Below, piece by piece: positions 37,499 to 46,899 of a stretch of 64,000 bases of DNA. Position 1 is the first letter of the stretch; each line of letters starts with the position of its first letter. The DNA comes from Cytophagales bacterium. GTDB taxonomy: Bacteria; Bacteroidota; Bacteroidia; Cytophagales; Bernardetiaceae. The stretch spans positions 1 to 64,000 of the forward strand of contig JAAFJX010000001.1 of NCBI GenBank assembly GCA_013299045.1. The letters are read 5' to 3'. The notes below the pieces were generated by a model. That model saw only the letters and a program-made list of their open reading frames with translations. It was not told where the DNA came from and did no database searches. A program made the translations under genes and the position numbers.

Positions 37499-38279
37499 AA
37501 AGAGGCGATTTGGCCTGTGTGTTTCAGCATATCCTTTGTATCCTCAGGTTTTCCTTACTCAAAAAGACAGATGGCACATCATATCATACAGGCGCAAAGA
37601 TACATGATTGCGCAACTTATTACAAAAAAACACATAATAACTTCTATTATAGAGGCTGTTGGCAAGATAAATGATTAGTTATCAGAGAAATAAAGCGCGA
37701 ATACAAGACCGATTTGGCTCATAAAAACAAGCTCTTGATTAACCTCTCTGAGAGATGTAAGTTTTAGGAAGCGAATAATTGTACTTTTCTAAGATAGAGG
37801 CTTTACTTTTAAAGTACTGCCAACTACGGCTATGATACGGCTATCATACGGCTATCATACGGCCGTGCTATGGCTAAGGCAAAATAGGACAAAAGCAATT
37901 TTGAGGCATCAAGCGGGTTTGCCGCTTTCTCTCTTTTTTTTGTTATTGAGTACGTCTATTAGCCTGTATCTGCGTTAGAGAGGCGGCGGGTTTAGTGCGT
38001 AGCACCGAAGCAAAGCGAAGCCCAAAGACGAACGACCGCGAAGCGGGAACGCCCCAATAGAATTGTAGAAAAATAATAATGCGTCAAAAAAATCAGATAT
38101 AAGGAATTTGGCAAAAAGTTATTTGAAAACGCGAGAAAAGGGCATCTACAAGGGACAAAAGAGGACAATTAGAACTCAAAAAACTCAAAAAGGGCTTTTT
38201 GACGACTCAAGAGAGGTTAATTTAAGCGCTTGCTTTCGTTCAGAAACACCCGCAACTCTGCGGAAAGGACGGTTTTAAT
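37499..38279. other. Non-coding stretch, no gene seen
   Basis: About 780 bp with no supported coding frame on either strand. Contents: an 11-bp tandem repeat (37825-37863), a G/C-richer block near 37980-38050 (GCGTAGCACCGAAGC and following) that differs from its AT-rich surroundings, and scattered A-rich runs leading into an IS30 remnant. Confidence 0.5.
37825..37863 (+). repeat. 11-bp tandem repeat
   Basis: Units TACGGCTATGA, TACGGCTATCA, TACGGCTATCA and a partial TACGGC, directly adjacent (about 3.5 copies), in otherwise non-coding sequence. Confidence 0.85.
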
Positions 38280-38369
38280 AAACAACTAATTTTGAACGTG
38301 TGTCGGAAAAAGACCTTTTAATCATTCAAAACAAAATCAACGAAAAACCCAGAAAGAGATACCGATTTT
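38280..38369 (+). pseudogene. IS30-family transposase C-terminal remnant
   Basis: The frame 38280-38369 reads TTNFERVSEKDLLIIQNKI, NEKPRKRYRF, stop. This is the signature C-terminal part of IS30-like transposases ('tdf..vs...l..iq..iN.RPRk.lgf.tP'). The domain ends early by a stop, and nothing of the catalytic domain is left upstream. Confidence 0.7.
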
Positions 38370-38484
38370 AAACAGCTATTCCAACTTGCTACAATGCTTA
38401 ACTTATAAGATTGCATTTATCTGTTGCATCTAAGATATAAGAAAACAAGAAGCCAATAAGCATCATAGAATTATCCGCATAAAT

Positions 38485-38515
38485 TTGCAGTGCATTGCAA
38501 AAAAGCATACTTTTG
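38485..38515 (+). promoter_or_regulatory. lspA promoter
   Basis: TTG (38485-38487), 20 bases, TACTTTTG (38508-38515), 37 bases before the chosen ATG. It argues against an in-frame start at 38495. Confidence 0.55.
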
Positions 38516-38551
38516 CGTGTTTTTCAATCAAAAGCCACACCGCAAACCCTC

Positions 38552-39232
38552 ATGCAAGCCCACCTCAAATATTTTGGTATTGCTCTTTTATTGATTTTAT
38601 TAGACCAAGCCTCAAAAATGGCTGTGCATTCATACATGATGCCAGGGCCATTGGGCGAGATTTCTCTCATCGGTGAGTGGTTGAAACTGCACTATACGCT
38701 CAATCCGGGCATGGCGTTTGGTATTGAAATAGGTTCGGTATATGGAAAACTTTTTTTGACAATTTTCCGCACACTGGCCACGTTCGGCATAGGTTATTTG
38801 CTTGTTAGAATAATTCAAAAAAAGCAACACACAGGTCTTTTGGTGGCTGTTTCCTTCATACTTGGCGGTGCAATTGGCAATGTGCTAGACAGCATCTTTT
38901 ACGGTGCATTTCTTGATGGCAACTCTGTTTATTATGAGGGGGATTTGCCACCGCTACACCCCTGGCTGCATGGTCAGGTCGTTGATATGATTTATATAGA
39001 TATTTGGGAGGGGTATGTCCCGTCCGATATACCGCTTTTTGGCGGTATGTATATGGCTTGTTGGCCTATTTTTAATATTGCAGACTCTTCAATTTTTGTT
39101 GGTGTGGCTATCATTGCTATTTGGCAGAAAACTTTTTTTCCTAAAGAAGCAGAAAAAGACCCTAAAACGGAGCATAACACGCCAAGTTCTAACGGAGAAG
39201 TACCGAGTAATCAAACATCTACACCCTTATAG
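38552..39232 (+). CDS. lspA: Lipoprotein signal peptidase II
   Basis: The aspartic protease that removes signal peptides from prolipoproteins. The 226-aa protein has four membrane helices (first YFGIALLLILLDQASKMAVH with the conserved Asp-Gln), the NPGMAFGIE segment, the GGAIGNVLDSIFYGAFLDG motif with a catalytic Asp, and FNIADSSIFVG with the second catalytic Asp. A hydrophilic tail of about 30 residues follows the last helix, and an inserted loop before the second Asp (NSVYYEGDLPPLHPW) is typical of Bacteroidota LspA. It is followed 23 bases later by tilS. The start at 38552 follows the promoter. Confidence 0.95.
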   Translation: MQAHLKYFGIALLLILLDQASKMAVHSYMMPGPLGEISLIGEWLKLHYTLNPGMAFGIEIGSVYGKLFLTIFRTLATFGIGYLLVRIIQKKQHTGLLVAVSFILGGAIGNVLDSIFYGAFLDGNSVYYEGDLPPLHPWLHGQVVDMIYIDIWEGYVPSDIPLFGGMYMACWPIFNIADSSIFVGVAIIAIWQKTFFPKEAEKDPKTEHNTPSSNGEVPSNQTSTPL

Positions 39233-39255
39233 CTACTTTAAACTGCCCCGCAGCT

Positions 39256-40590
39256 ATGGCAGAATTTACTGCTAAAGTACGAGCCTATATCCAAAAACAC
39301 AACTTACTTGAAGTTGGCAAAGTGGCCCTAGTGGGTATTAGTGGGGGTGCAGATTCGGTTTGTCTGTTTTATGTCCTGAGCGCTTTAGGTTATAAGGTGG
39401 AACTAGCTCATGTCAATTTTGGTTTGCGTGGGGAGGAATCAGATGCCGATGAAGCCTTTGTTCGTCATTTGGCACTTGCGCATAATACGCCTTTGCATAT
39501 ACACCGAGCGCAAAAAAAAGAAAGTGGCAATACGCAACAATGGGCGAGAAATGTCCGTTACGCCTTTTTTGAGGAGATATGCCAAAGCAAAAGCATTGAG
39601 AAGGTGGCAGTAGCGCACCATCAAAACGATAACTTTGAAACAGCCCTTTTCAATTTGGTTAAAGGTGGAAATTGGCGTAAACTAAAAGGTATCAGTCCTC
39701 AAAATCAACGTATTGTCCGCCCATTTTTGGCTGTAACGAGACAAGAAATAGAAGACTACCTAGCGCTTTATGGTTGGTCTTACCGTACAGATTCCTCTAA
39801 TGCTGAGGATAAGTACCAACGTAACTTTCTGCGCAACAGAGTCGTTCCGCTTTTGCGCCAACTCAATCCGAGCTTGGAACAGACCTTTGTGCAGAGTGCC
39901 GAGCGCGCACAAGCCGCTGAGCGTTTGTTATCTGCTCAGATAAAGGCAGAACTGAATAGGATTTGCACGACACGAAATGGTTACAATATCCTTTCTATCA
40001 AATGCTTAGAAAAGTCCTCAGAGCCAGTTTTTATTCTAAGTGAGTGGCTCAATCGCTTTGGTTTTAGTTATACGGCCAGTGCAGATATTTTTGAAAAGCG
40101 TTATCTGAAAAGCGGGAAAAAATTTTTATCCGACACACATATTCTGTGTACGAATAGAGAGGAGCTTGTGGTGGGTATGTTGCATAAAAAAGCCTTTGTT
40201 GCCACGACTTTCAAGCATTTTATAGATGACGTTATAAGCATAGAGCTTTCTAGCAGTCAAGTTGTTGTTTTAAGCCCTAGCCCTATTCCAAACGCTCTAT
40301 GGCAAAGCGAATTATATCTTGCTTCGTCTGACTTTCCACTTGTTTTGCGTATTTGGGCTGCAGGTGATGCGCTTTCACCAAATGCAAAAAGTGGCCGCAG
40401 AAAAGTCAATAAAATACTGACCGATGCCAAGTTATCTGTTCTGGAGAAGCAAGATGTTTTGGTGCTGGCTAGCCCAAAAGGCATTTTGGCTCTTGTAGGC
40501 TATGCGGCAGAAACCAAGGCGCAAAACCCCGACAATACCCAAAATAACCTTTATATTGCCTTACGAACTACAAATGAAACTACCCAATAA
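39256..40590 (+). CDS. tilS: tRNA(Ile)-lysidine synthetase
   Basis: Converts C34 of the CAU-anticodon tRNA(Ile) to lysidine so that it reads AUA. The 444-aa protein has the PP-loop ATP-binding motif SGGADS at 29-34, ELAHVNFGLRGEESDADE, AVAHHQNDNFETALFNLVKGG, and QRIVRPFLAVTRQEIEDYL with TDSSNAEDKYQRNFLRNRVVPLL split around it. The C-terminal TilS domain (LVLRIWAAGDALSPNAKSGRRKVNKIL, spread over ~375-400) ends with a weakly conserved tail. Likely in an operon with lspA. Confidence 0.96.
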   Translation: MAEFTAKVRAYIQKHNLLEVGKVALVGISGGADSVCLFYVLSALGYKVELAHVNFGLRGEESDADEAFVRHLALAHNTPLHIHRAQKKESGNTQQWARNVRYAFFEEICQSKSIEKVAVAHHQNDNFETALFNLVKGGNWRKLKGISPQNQRIVRPFLAVTRQEIEDYLALYGWSYRTDSSNAEDKYQRNFLRNRVVPLLRQLNPSLEQTFVQSAERAQAAERLLSAQIKAELNRICTTRNGYNILSIKCLEKSSEPVFILSEWLNRFGFSYTASADIFEKRYLKSGKKFLSDTHILCTNREELVVGMLHKKAFVATTFKHFIDDVISIELSSSQVVVLSPSPIPNALWQSELYLASSDFPLVLRIWAAGDALSPNAKSGRRKVNKILTDAKLSVLEKQDVLVLASPKGILALVGYAAETKAQNPDNTQNNLYIALRTTNETTQ

Positions 40591-40622
40591 CGACAGCTTC
40601 ATAAAAACTCAGCGTTATTGGG
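40583..40622. terminator. Possible hairpin between tilS and E1 genes
   Basis: CCCAATAACG (40583-40592) pairs with CGTTATTGGG (40613-40622) across a 20-base loop. It spans the tilS stop and lies between two convergent genes, but lacks a T run on either side. Confidence 0.3.
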
Positions 40623-40649
40623 CAGCTCGCATTCTATGATAAATGACTT

Positions 40650-43046
40650 TTATTTGTAGAGTTCTGGATAATCCTTAGGGAAAGCCTCGCTCAGCATTTC
40701 ATAAACCGCATCATAAATGTCTTCTGTACTTGGCTTAGAAAAATAATCGCCATCGGAAGCATAAGGGGGGCGATGGTCTTTGCCAGACACACAAATAGGC
40801 TTGGCATCTAACCAGCGGTAGGCATCTTGCTCGTCCAGCACTTTTTGCATCATATAAGCCGAAGCACCGCCGCTCACGTCTTCGTCGGCAAAGATGACTC
40901 GGTTAGTTTTCTGGATAGATTTGACTATGCTGTGGTTTAAATCAAAAGGCAAAAGGGTCTGTACATCAATAACTTCTACACTAATACCTACTTCTTCTAG
41001 CTGCTCGGCCGCATCAAGCACAATACGACACATAGAACCGTAGGTTACGACCGTAACGTCTTTGCCCTTGCGTAAAATTTCGGGTTGGCCAAGCGGGACT
41101 GTGAACTCACCTATATTTTGGGGCATGGTCTCTTTCAAGCGGTAGCCGTTCAAGCATTCAATGATAATGGCTGTGTCATCAGATTTGAGCATCGTGTTAT
41201 AGAAGCCCGCAGCCTGCGTCATGTTGCGCGGTACAAGTACATACACACCACGCATGGTACTCAAAATTGCGCCCATAGGTGAGCCTGAATGCCATATCCC
41301 TTCTAAACGATGGCCGCGGCTGCGGATAATCAAAGGTGCTTTTTGGCCCCCCTTGGTACGATACTGCAATGTGGCGAGGTCATCTGAAAGGATTTGCAAG
41401 GCATAAAGCAAATAGTCGAGATACTGAATTTCAGCGATAGGCCGTAAGCCGCGCATAGCAGCTCCTATACCTTGTCCTATGATGCTTGCCTCGCGAATAC
41501 CTGTATCCATGATGCGAATTTCACCATATTTGGCCTGCAAGCCCGCAAAAGCCTGATTGACATCACCTAAGAAGCCTACGTCTTCACCAAAGGCAACAGC
41601 CAAAGGCTCACGATTAAAAATATTATCAAAACAAGCCTGCAAAATTTCGCGCCCGTCCACCATAACAGCGTCTGAGGCATAGCTGGCTTTGTTTTCAGAA
41701 ACTTTAAGGGCAGATTCAGCCGACTCGCTATAAAGGTGCGAGCTATAACGCACCTTATTTTCTGCCAAGATGCGCTCTAGCCAATCATTAAGTGCCCTCT
41801 TAGCGCCATTATCTTCAAAACGCATCAGGCGAAGTGCCTTTTTAGCCGCTTTGATGGCATCTTGACGAATCGGATTAAGGGTAGCACTGAGTTCTTGTGC
41901 CAAAGCAGTTAGTTTGGCGCTTTCGGCTGAGCCAGAAGCTGCTACTGAGTTCAGCAAACGAATAGCCTCTTGGTGGTCTGCCTGCATAGAGGCCACAAAG
42001 GCTTTCCATGCGGCATTTTTGGCTTCGCGTGCATCATCAGTGGCTTGCTGTTCTATTGAGTTTAACTCTTCTTCGGTAGCATACCTATTTTTGAGCAACC
42101 AAAGACGCATTTGACGCAAACAGTCATATCCAGCCTCAAAGGTCATGCGTTCTTTTGACTTATAGCGCTCATGTGAGCCAGATGTAGAGTGCCCCTGCGG
42201 CTGTGTAACCTCTGTAACGTGTACTAAAACGGGCACGTGCTCCTTACGACAAACGGCTTCGGCGCGCTCATAGGTTTTGCATAATGCCTCATAATCCCAT
42301 CCTTTTACTCTAAAAATTTCAAAGCCTGGTTCGGTTTCGGTTCTTTGCAAACCTTTCAGAATTTCTGAAATATTACTTTTAGTGGTTTGGTACTTTTGCG
42401 GTACAGAAATGCCGTAACCATCGTCCCAGACGGACATCAGCATAGGTACTTGCAATACGCCTGCTGCATTTAAGGATTCAAAGAAAAGCCCCTCAGAGGT
42501 AGAAGCGTCACCTATTGTGCCAAAAGCAATTTCATTGCCTTTGTTAGAAAATTGTGTGTAAGTGTGCAATGCTTCGTTCTGGCGAAACAACTTAGAGGCA
42601 AAAGCCAAACCCAAAAGCCGCAACATTTGAGAGGCCGTGGGCGAAGTATCGGAGCTTGAATTTTTTTGAGCGGTAAGGTTCTTCCAACGCCCTTGCTCGT
42701 CTAGTGTGCGCGAGCCAAAATGCCCGTTCATCATACGACCTGCTGAGGCAGGCTCCGCCTCAACGTCTGTATGAGCATAAAGCTGCGCAAAATACTGTTG
42801 TAGCGTAAGTTGATTAATAGCCATCATCAGGGTCTGGTCGCGGTAATAGCCAGACCTAAAGTCGCCGTTTCGGAACACCTTAGCCAAAGCAATTTGTGCA
42901 AGTTCTTTGCCGTCGCCAAAAATACCAAACTTGGCTTTGCCCATGAACACTTCTTTGCGGCCCATTAGGCTGGCATGGCGGCTTTTGCAAAGTAAGCGAA
43001 AATCTGCTAAGGCTTCTTCTTTGCTGATAGTAGGCGCGTCTGTCAT
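40650..43046 (-). CDS. 2-oxoacid dehydrogenase E1, fused alpha-beta
   Basis: A single-chain thiamine-diphosphate decarboxylase of about 798 aa, joining the E1 alpha and beta parts that are separate in most bacteria. The alpha half has RSGYYRDQTLM, GTIGDASTSEGLFFESLNAAGVLQVPMLM (the GDG-type TPP motif, here GDAS, with the later NDD-like VWDDGYGIS). A linker of roughly 100 residues follows, and the beta half has REPLAVAFGEDVGFLGDVNQAFAGL, DTGIREASIIGQGIGAAMRGLRPIAEIQYLDYL and VTVVTYGSMC. The organisation is common in Bacteroidota and is usually assigned to branched-chain 2-oxoisovalerate or pyruvate oxidation; substrate cannot be fixed here. The ATG at 43046 is preferred over a GTG at 43079. 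Confidence 0.93.
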   Translation of the reverse strand: MTDAPTISKEEALADFRLLCKSRHASLMGRKEVFMGKAKFGIFGDGKELAQIALAKVFRNGDFRSGYYRDQTLMMAINQLTLQQYFAQLYAHTDVEAEPASAGRMMNGHFGSRTLDEQGRWKNLTAQKNSSSDTSPTASQMLRLLGLAFASKLFRQNEALHTYTQFSNKGNEIAFGTIGDASTSEGLFFESLNAAGVLQVPMLMSVWDDGYGISVPQKYQTTKSNISEILKGLQRTETEPGFEIFRVKGWDYEALCKTYERAEAVCRKEHVPVLVHVTEVTQPQGHSTSGSHERYKSKERMTFEAGYDCLRQMRLWLLKNRYATEEELNSIEQQATDDAREAKNAAWKAFVASMQADHQEAIRLLNSVAASGSAESAKLTALAQELSATLNPIRQDAIKAAKKALRLMRFEDNGAKRALNDWLERILAENKVRYSSHLYSESAESALKVSENKASYASDAVMVDGREILQACFDNIFNREPLAVAFGEDVGFLGDVNQAFAGLQAKYGEIRIMDTGIREASIIGQGIGAAMRGLRPIAEIQYLDYLLYALQILSDDLATLQYRTKGGQKAPLIIRSRGHRLEGIWHSGSPMGAILSTMRGVYVLVPRNMTQAAGFYNTMLKSDDTAIIIECLNGYRLKETMPQNIGEFTVPLGQPEILRKGKDVTVVTYGSMCRIVLDAAEQLEEVGISVEVIDVQTLLPFDLNHSIVKSIQKTNRVIFADEDVSGGASAYMMQKVLDEQDAYRWLDAKPICVSGKDHRPPYASDGDYFSKPSTEDIYDAVYEMLSEAFPKDYPELYK

Positions 43047-43281
43047 CACGCCGTTGGTGGCTGTAGTTATCTGTTGCACAATACTTGCGGGTTTAAATAG
43101 TCTCTACATTCTTTGTGTTTGCAATAATAATCATTTTTTTGGAATGATTTTATAAAACGCAAAAAAATACAAAAAAACGACACAAAAAAGCCCAAAGAGG
43201 TCATTAGAATCGGACTGTTCGCCCTGTTCTATTTTTTTAAGGTGAGAATAGAGGCATAATACTGACAGACTCAGTGCAGAT

Positions 43282-43815
43282 TTAGTTATAGCGCCCAGCG
43301 TGTGGGTCTCTATAAAGTGTTAGTTGGATAATCACAAGTGTTGCAACAGTGATGCAGGTGCTAAAAAGAATTTTGGAAAGGGATAACACAAAAACAGGCC
43401 AGCTGCCGCTTTCTAACAAAAAGACTGCTGCATGGTGCAAGCCTACGAGCGTGGCTGCATAAGTTAGAAACCAGCCTCTGCCCATAGACGCAATAGTGGG
43501 TTGCATATTGCTTTCGTAGCCTCCGCTGGGTCGGTTGGCTCTGAGAACGTGCGTCCGCATATAAGCCATAAACACGCAAGATGCTGCGTGTATGCCCATT
43601 GTGTCGTAGATAACGTCTATGGCGAGTCCGCAAAAAAGACCCCAAACCATGACCAGAACTCCGCTCATTTCAATTGGTAAAAGTAGAATTATACTTACAT
43701 AAAGCATACAGAAGCCAATTTCATAAAGCGCAATATTGCGCAGAAAAAAGACTTGCAAGCCTACGTAGAGCAAAAAACGGCCAAACTGACCGATAACACT
43801 TCCTGAATTTTCCAT
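43282..43815 (-). CDS. mreD: Rod shape-determining protein MreD
   Basis: A 177-aa membrane protein with five or six hydrophobic segments, of MreD size and topology. Segments such as GRFLLYVGLQVFFLRNIALYEIGFCMLYVSIILLLPIEMS lie in the first 55 residues, and a charged MRTHVL cytoplasmic loop follows. MreD joins MreC in coordinating peptidoglycan synthesis with the MreB cytoskeleton. The identification rests on topology plus the adjacent mreC, 4 bases upstream. Confidence 0.88.
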   Translation of the reverse strand: MENSGSVIGQFGRFLLYVGLQVFFLRNIALYEIGFCMLYVSIILLLPIEMSGVLVMVWGLFCGLAIDVIYDTMGIHAASCVFMAYMRTHVLRANRPSGGYESNMQPTIASMGRGWFLTYAATLVGLHHAAVFLLESGSWPVFVLSLSKILFSTCITVATLVIIQLTLYRDPHAGRYN

Positions 43816-43819
43816 GCCT

Positions 43820-44632
43820 TTAAGGGTTGTTTTCTAATTTCTGTTGCTCTGGTAAGTGTTTGTTTTTTAGTACATAAACAAAGCGCAACATACTAAAATC
43901 ATGGCTGAGTACTACTTTTACGCGCTGATTAGTTTGGTTATTTTTGGGTACTTCCACCACCTTACCTATCATATAACCTTCTGGATAGATGGAGTTGTAC
44001 TCTGAAGTAAGGACGGAGTCTCCTTTGCTGATGCCGCGGTACTGTGGCAGATAATCCAAATAGAGATAGCGGAAGTCTTTGCCGTCCCAGCTTGACGTAC
44101 AAAGCATATAACTCATATTTTTAGAACGTACAAGGCTAGAAATTCTACTCTCATTATGCAAAACAGAGCGCACAATGGCGTAATTGTCCGAGCAGCGCTC
44201 AATTTTACCTACAATGCCAGTAGTCGTTACAACGCCATCGCCTGCATTAAGGCCATGTTTGCTACCTTTATCTATCGTGATAAAATTTTGGTTCAAACTT
44301 ATTGAGTTTTTAATCACTTTAGCCGGTATGAATTCATATTTAAACATGAAGGCGGAGTCTGGTTCGTACCATGCTGCCTGCCTATTGGCAATTTTGGTGC
44401 GTAGTTTGGCGTTTTCGGCTAAGAGCAAGTCGTTTTGGTCTTGAAGGTTGAAGTAAGCCTGCACTTCCGCTGAGCGCTCTAAGAGGTAACCTATGGCATT
44501 GTTAGTAGAGGTTAAAAAAACCACACGCTGATACGAGTTTTTATTGACTATGAGCCAAATACAAAGGCCCTCTAGCAAAACAAAAACCAATAGTAACTGA
44601 TACTTTATACAGAAATCAAATAATGCTCTCAT
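43820..44632 (-). CDS. mreC: Rod shape-determining protein MreC
   Basis: A bitopic periplasmic scaffold (270 aa) linking MreB filaments to peptidoglycan synthases. It has one N-terminal membrane helix (LLLVFVLLEGLCIWLIV), a coiled coil with NDLLLAENAKLRTKIANRQ, and the beta-barrel domain with AKVIKNSISLNQNFITIDKGSKHGL, GDGVVTTTGIVGKI and GDSVLTSEY...YPEGYMIGKVVEV. mreB is not adjacent. TATCTTTG on the minus strand at 44650-44657 may be its -7 box. Confidence 0.95.
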   Translation of the reverse strand: MRALFDFCIKYQLLLVFVLLEGLCIWLIVNKNSYQRVVFLTSTNNAIGYLLERSAEVQAYFNLQDQNDLLLAENAKLRTKIANRQAAWYEPDSAFMFKYEFIPAKVIKNSISLNQNFITIDKGSKHGLNAGDGVVTTTGIVGKIERCSDNYAIVRSVLHNESRISSLVRSKNMSYMLCTSSWDGKDFRYLYLDYLPQYRGISKGDSVLTSEYNSIYPEGYMIGKVVEVPKNNQTNQRVKVVLSHDFSMLRFVYVLKNKHLPEQQKLENNP

Positions 44633-44649
44633 GTTTTATAAAAAGTGGG

Positions 44650-44657
44650 CAAAGATA
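44650..44657 (-). promoter_or_regulatory. -7 box of mreCD
   Basis: TATCTTTG on the minus strand, 18 bases before the mreC ATG, matching TAnnTTTG; no TTG at the right distance was found. Confidence 0.35.
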
Positions 44658-44764
44658 CGCTTTTTTTTATCTTTTTGGTTCTTGCGTATTTGTTTTGTGT
44701 GCATCTCTTCTTTTTTGTTTAAAAAAAATTAGCAACTTTGCACATTGAAACTGAACACTTACTG

Positions 44765-46816
44765 ATGATTGTCATTGCAGATTTTTGGCCTTATTTTCTT
44801 TTAAGCCTCGCTTTCTTTGTGGTCTATTTTGGTTTGGGGCACGTTCTGGCTGCAGCTTTGGGCTGGCGCTTCAAAGATTGGTTAGAAGATTTTTTTGCAA
44901 AAAACTGCTTGGGCTGGGTCTTATTAACCTTTTTGTACGCGCTCATAAAATCTGGTGGGGTTACGGTTTTCAGTGCTGCTCTTCCTCTTATCGCCTACAC
45001 TTTTTATTTGAATTTGAACCACCAAAGGCTGTCTTTCCAAGAAGAGATATTGACTTTTCAGCGTATAAATTGGCGAGATACCAATGTATTTATTCTGGTT
45101 ATTCTGTTGCTCACAGCTGCCAAGCTGATAAAATCGTATGAACCAACACACGGTTTTTTGGCCGAAAGTTTTGTGGACATGGACTATTGTTATTATGCTC
45201 AAATTGCAGACTACCTGTCTTTGAACGGCATAGAAAACAGCAACCGTGGCTTTAATGAGTTAGATTCCTCCTTGCATGGCATCAATCCCTATCATTATTT
45301 TGAACTCTGGCAAATTGCTTTTTGGCATAAGCTAACACAACTCAGCTCGGTTTATTTATTTATTTTTTCTTTTGCAATTTATGTGCTGGGTATGCTTTTT
45401 TTGGGCTTTAATCTCATTTTGCGTTCTCTTATAAACAAAAGCGCAAACTGGCTCATATATGGCCTTTCCTTTACTTTTTTGTTTATCTCTGTACTTACCA
45501 CGGGGGTTTGGTCAAAAGTACCAATCATTCATTTGTCTGAATTTATGACGGCTTATATGCTGCATGGCCCCGCAAACCCTATTTTGGACATTAAAAGAAG
45601 TATTGTAGAACTTTATTTTGTTATTTTGTTTGTGCTTGCACTGCGCGGAAGCCGCCAAAACGCCATGCTAGGAGTGCTTTTCTTATCTTTTTTGTCTGTT
45701 TTACTTGCGCCCGCTTGCTTGGCTGGTGTATTCTTATACGCTTTTTTTGCTCTTTTTACAAAAGAAAAAGACCTAAAAGCGTACGGCTTAATGGGTGCTG
45801 CTGTGGTTTCTGCCGTACTTATGGGGCTTGTTTATGCACTTTTTGCGCCTGAACTAAGCCAGAACCAAGATACAATGCAAGAATTATCAAAAGATTACAG
45901 CAGTTTTAGTGCATTTTTGAGTTCGGTTGGCGAAAGAGTTTTTTACTACTTTACTTGCTACTGGGCGGCTTATTTACCATTTTCTGCAATAGTCATCTAT
46001 TTATGGCTCCGTCGGGACTTTCTTCCCAGTCTTAACTGGTTTAATTTGTTGTTAAGTTATGGCTACCTTGTGGCTTTACTGATTGGCTGTTTGTTTCAGT
46101 TTTTTAATTGGGAGCAGTTTTATACCGCGTATTGTCAGGCTTACCACAAGCTCGTTTTTATTGTACTTTTAACTGCTTGGTTGGTCAATAGTATTGATAA
46201 AGAAGATTTTAATATGAGCTATTTTAATTTCAGAACGTTTAAATATTTGCCTTTTGCCATGCTTTTGCTCTATGCTTGGTTTGGGTTCAGGATAGTGCGA
46301 AACACACAGTTAAAGATAAAACCTTTAGAAGGCTTTAAGTATGAAAAGAAAGCGTTTGAGGCTAATATTCAGAGCAAAATAGTTCCGTATTTATCCAGCA
46401 GTGAGGCCAACAATGCCATTTTTTATTACGCCCCTTCCAATATTTCTAAGCTCTCGCTGCCTATGCTTTTTAATGTTTTTTCAAATGCTACTTATCTATT
46501 TTACGCTGTTCCGAACTTACATTTTGCAAATTTTTGTTATGAACAGTACGAAGAAGCCTGCAAAGACCGCTGGCCCTTTCCTAAAGCTGTTCAAAATAGC
46601 ATGAATACGTCTGAAATAGAACAGTTTATCCGCTTTAAAGAGAAAAAAGGCATTAAAAAAAGCCTTTTAGCCAGCAAGTTGGACTACATTAAGACGATGC
46701 GTGTTAAAATAGCTGTTATAGACAAAGGTGCTATTGTAGAGCCTGAAATTCAAGCTCTTTTTGGCGATTTTGTTGAAGACAAGGCTAGCGGACAGAGGAT
46801 TTATAGGTTTAGGTAG
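44765..46816 (+). CDS. Large multi-pass membrane protein, unknown
   Basis: A 683-aa protein with a dozen or so predicted membrane helices (for example FLLSLAFFVVYFGLGHVLAAALGW split at 15-40, LFIFSFAIYVLGMLF, VVSAVLMGLVYALFAP) and a soluble C-terminal region of about 170 residues. The length and the mixed helix/loop pattern are like integral membrane glycosyltransferases or uncharacterised DUF proteins, but no diagnostic motif is seen. The ATG at 44765 is preferred because the upstream in-frame TTG lies within a CAACTTTG box that looks like a -7 element. Confidence 0.6.
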   Translation: MIVIADFWPYFLLSLAFFVVYFGLGHVLAAALGWRFKDWLEDFFAKNCLGWVLLTFLYALIKSGGVTVFSAALPLIAYTFYLNLNHQRLSFQEEILTFQRINWRDTNVFILVILLLTAAKLIKSYEPTHGFLAESFVDMDYCYYAQIADYLSLNGIENSNRGFNELDSSLHGINPYHYFELWQIAFWHKLTQLSSVYLFIFSFAIYVLGMLFLGFNLILRSLINKSANWLIYGLSFTFLFISVLTTGVWSKVPIIHLSEFMTAYMLHGPANPILDIKRSIVELYFVILFVLALRGSRQNAMLGVLFLSFLSVLLAPACLAGVFLYAFFALFTKEKDLKAYGLMGAAVVSAVLMGLVYALFAPELSQNQDTMQELSKDYSSFSAFLSSVGERVFYYFTCYWAAYLPFSAIVIYLWLRRDFLPSLNWFNLLLSYGYLVALLIGCLFQFFNWEQFYTAYCQAYHKLVFIVLLTAWLVNSIDKEDFNMSYFNFRTFKYLPFAMLLLYAWFGFRIVRNTQLKIKPLEGFKYEKKAFEANIQSKIVPYLSSSEANNAIFYYAPSNISKLSLPMLFNVFSNATYLFYAVPNLHFANFCYEQYEEACKDRWPFPKAVQNSMNTSEIEQFIRFKEKKGIKKSLLASKLDYIKTMRVKIAVIDKGAIVEPEIQALFGDFVEDKASGQRIYRFR

Positions 46817-46899
46817 AATCATTCGTATAGGGCAGCCTTTAACACTTGAATTCACCCAATAAAGGAACTTACATTTGAAGTTTTGTTATCGCATTTTGC

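Noticed and set aside
37492-37674. 60-codon frame upstream of the Rieske gene
   Set aside because: Overlaps the likely promoter of the opposite gene and looks random in composition.
37825-37863. CRISPR-like repeat
   Set aside because: Units are 11 bp and directly adjacent with no spacers; a simple tandem repeat.
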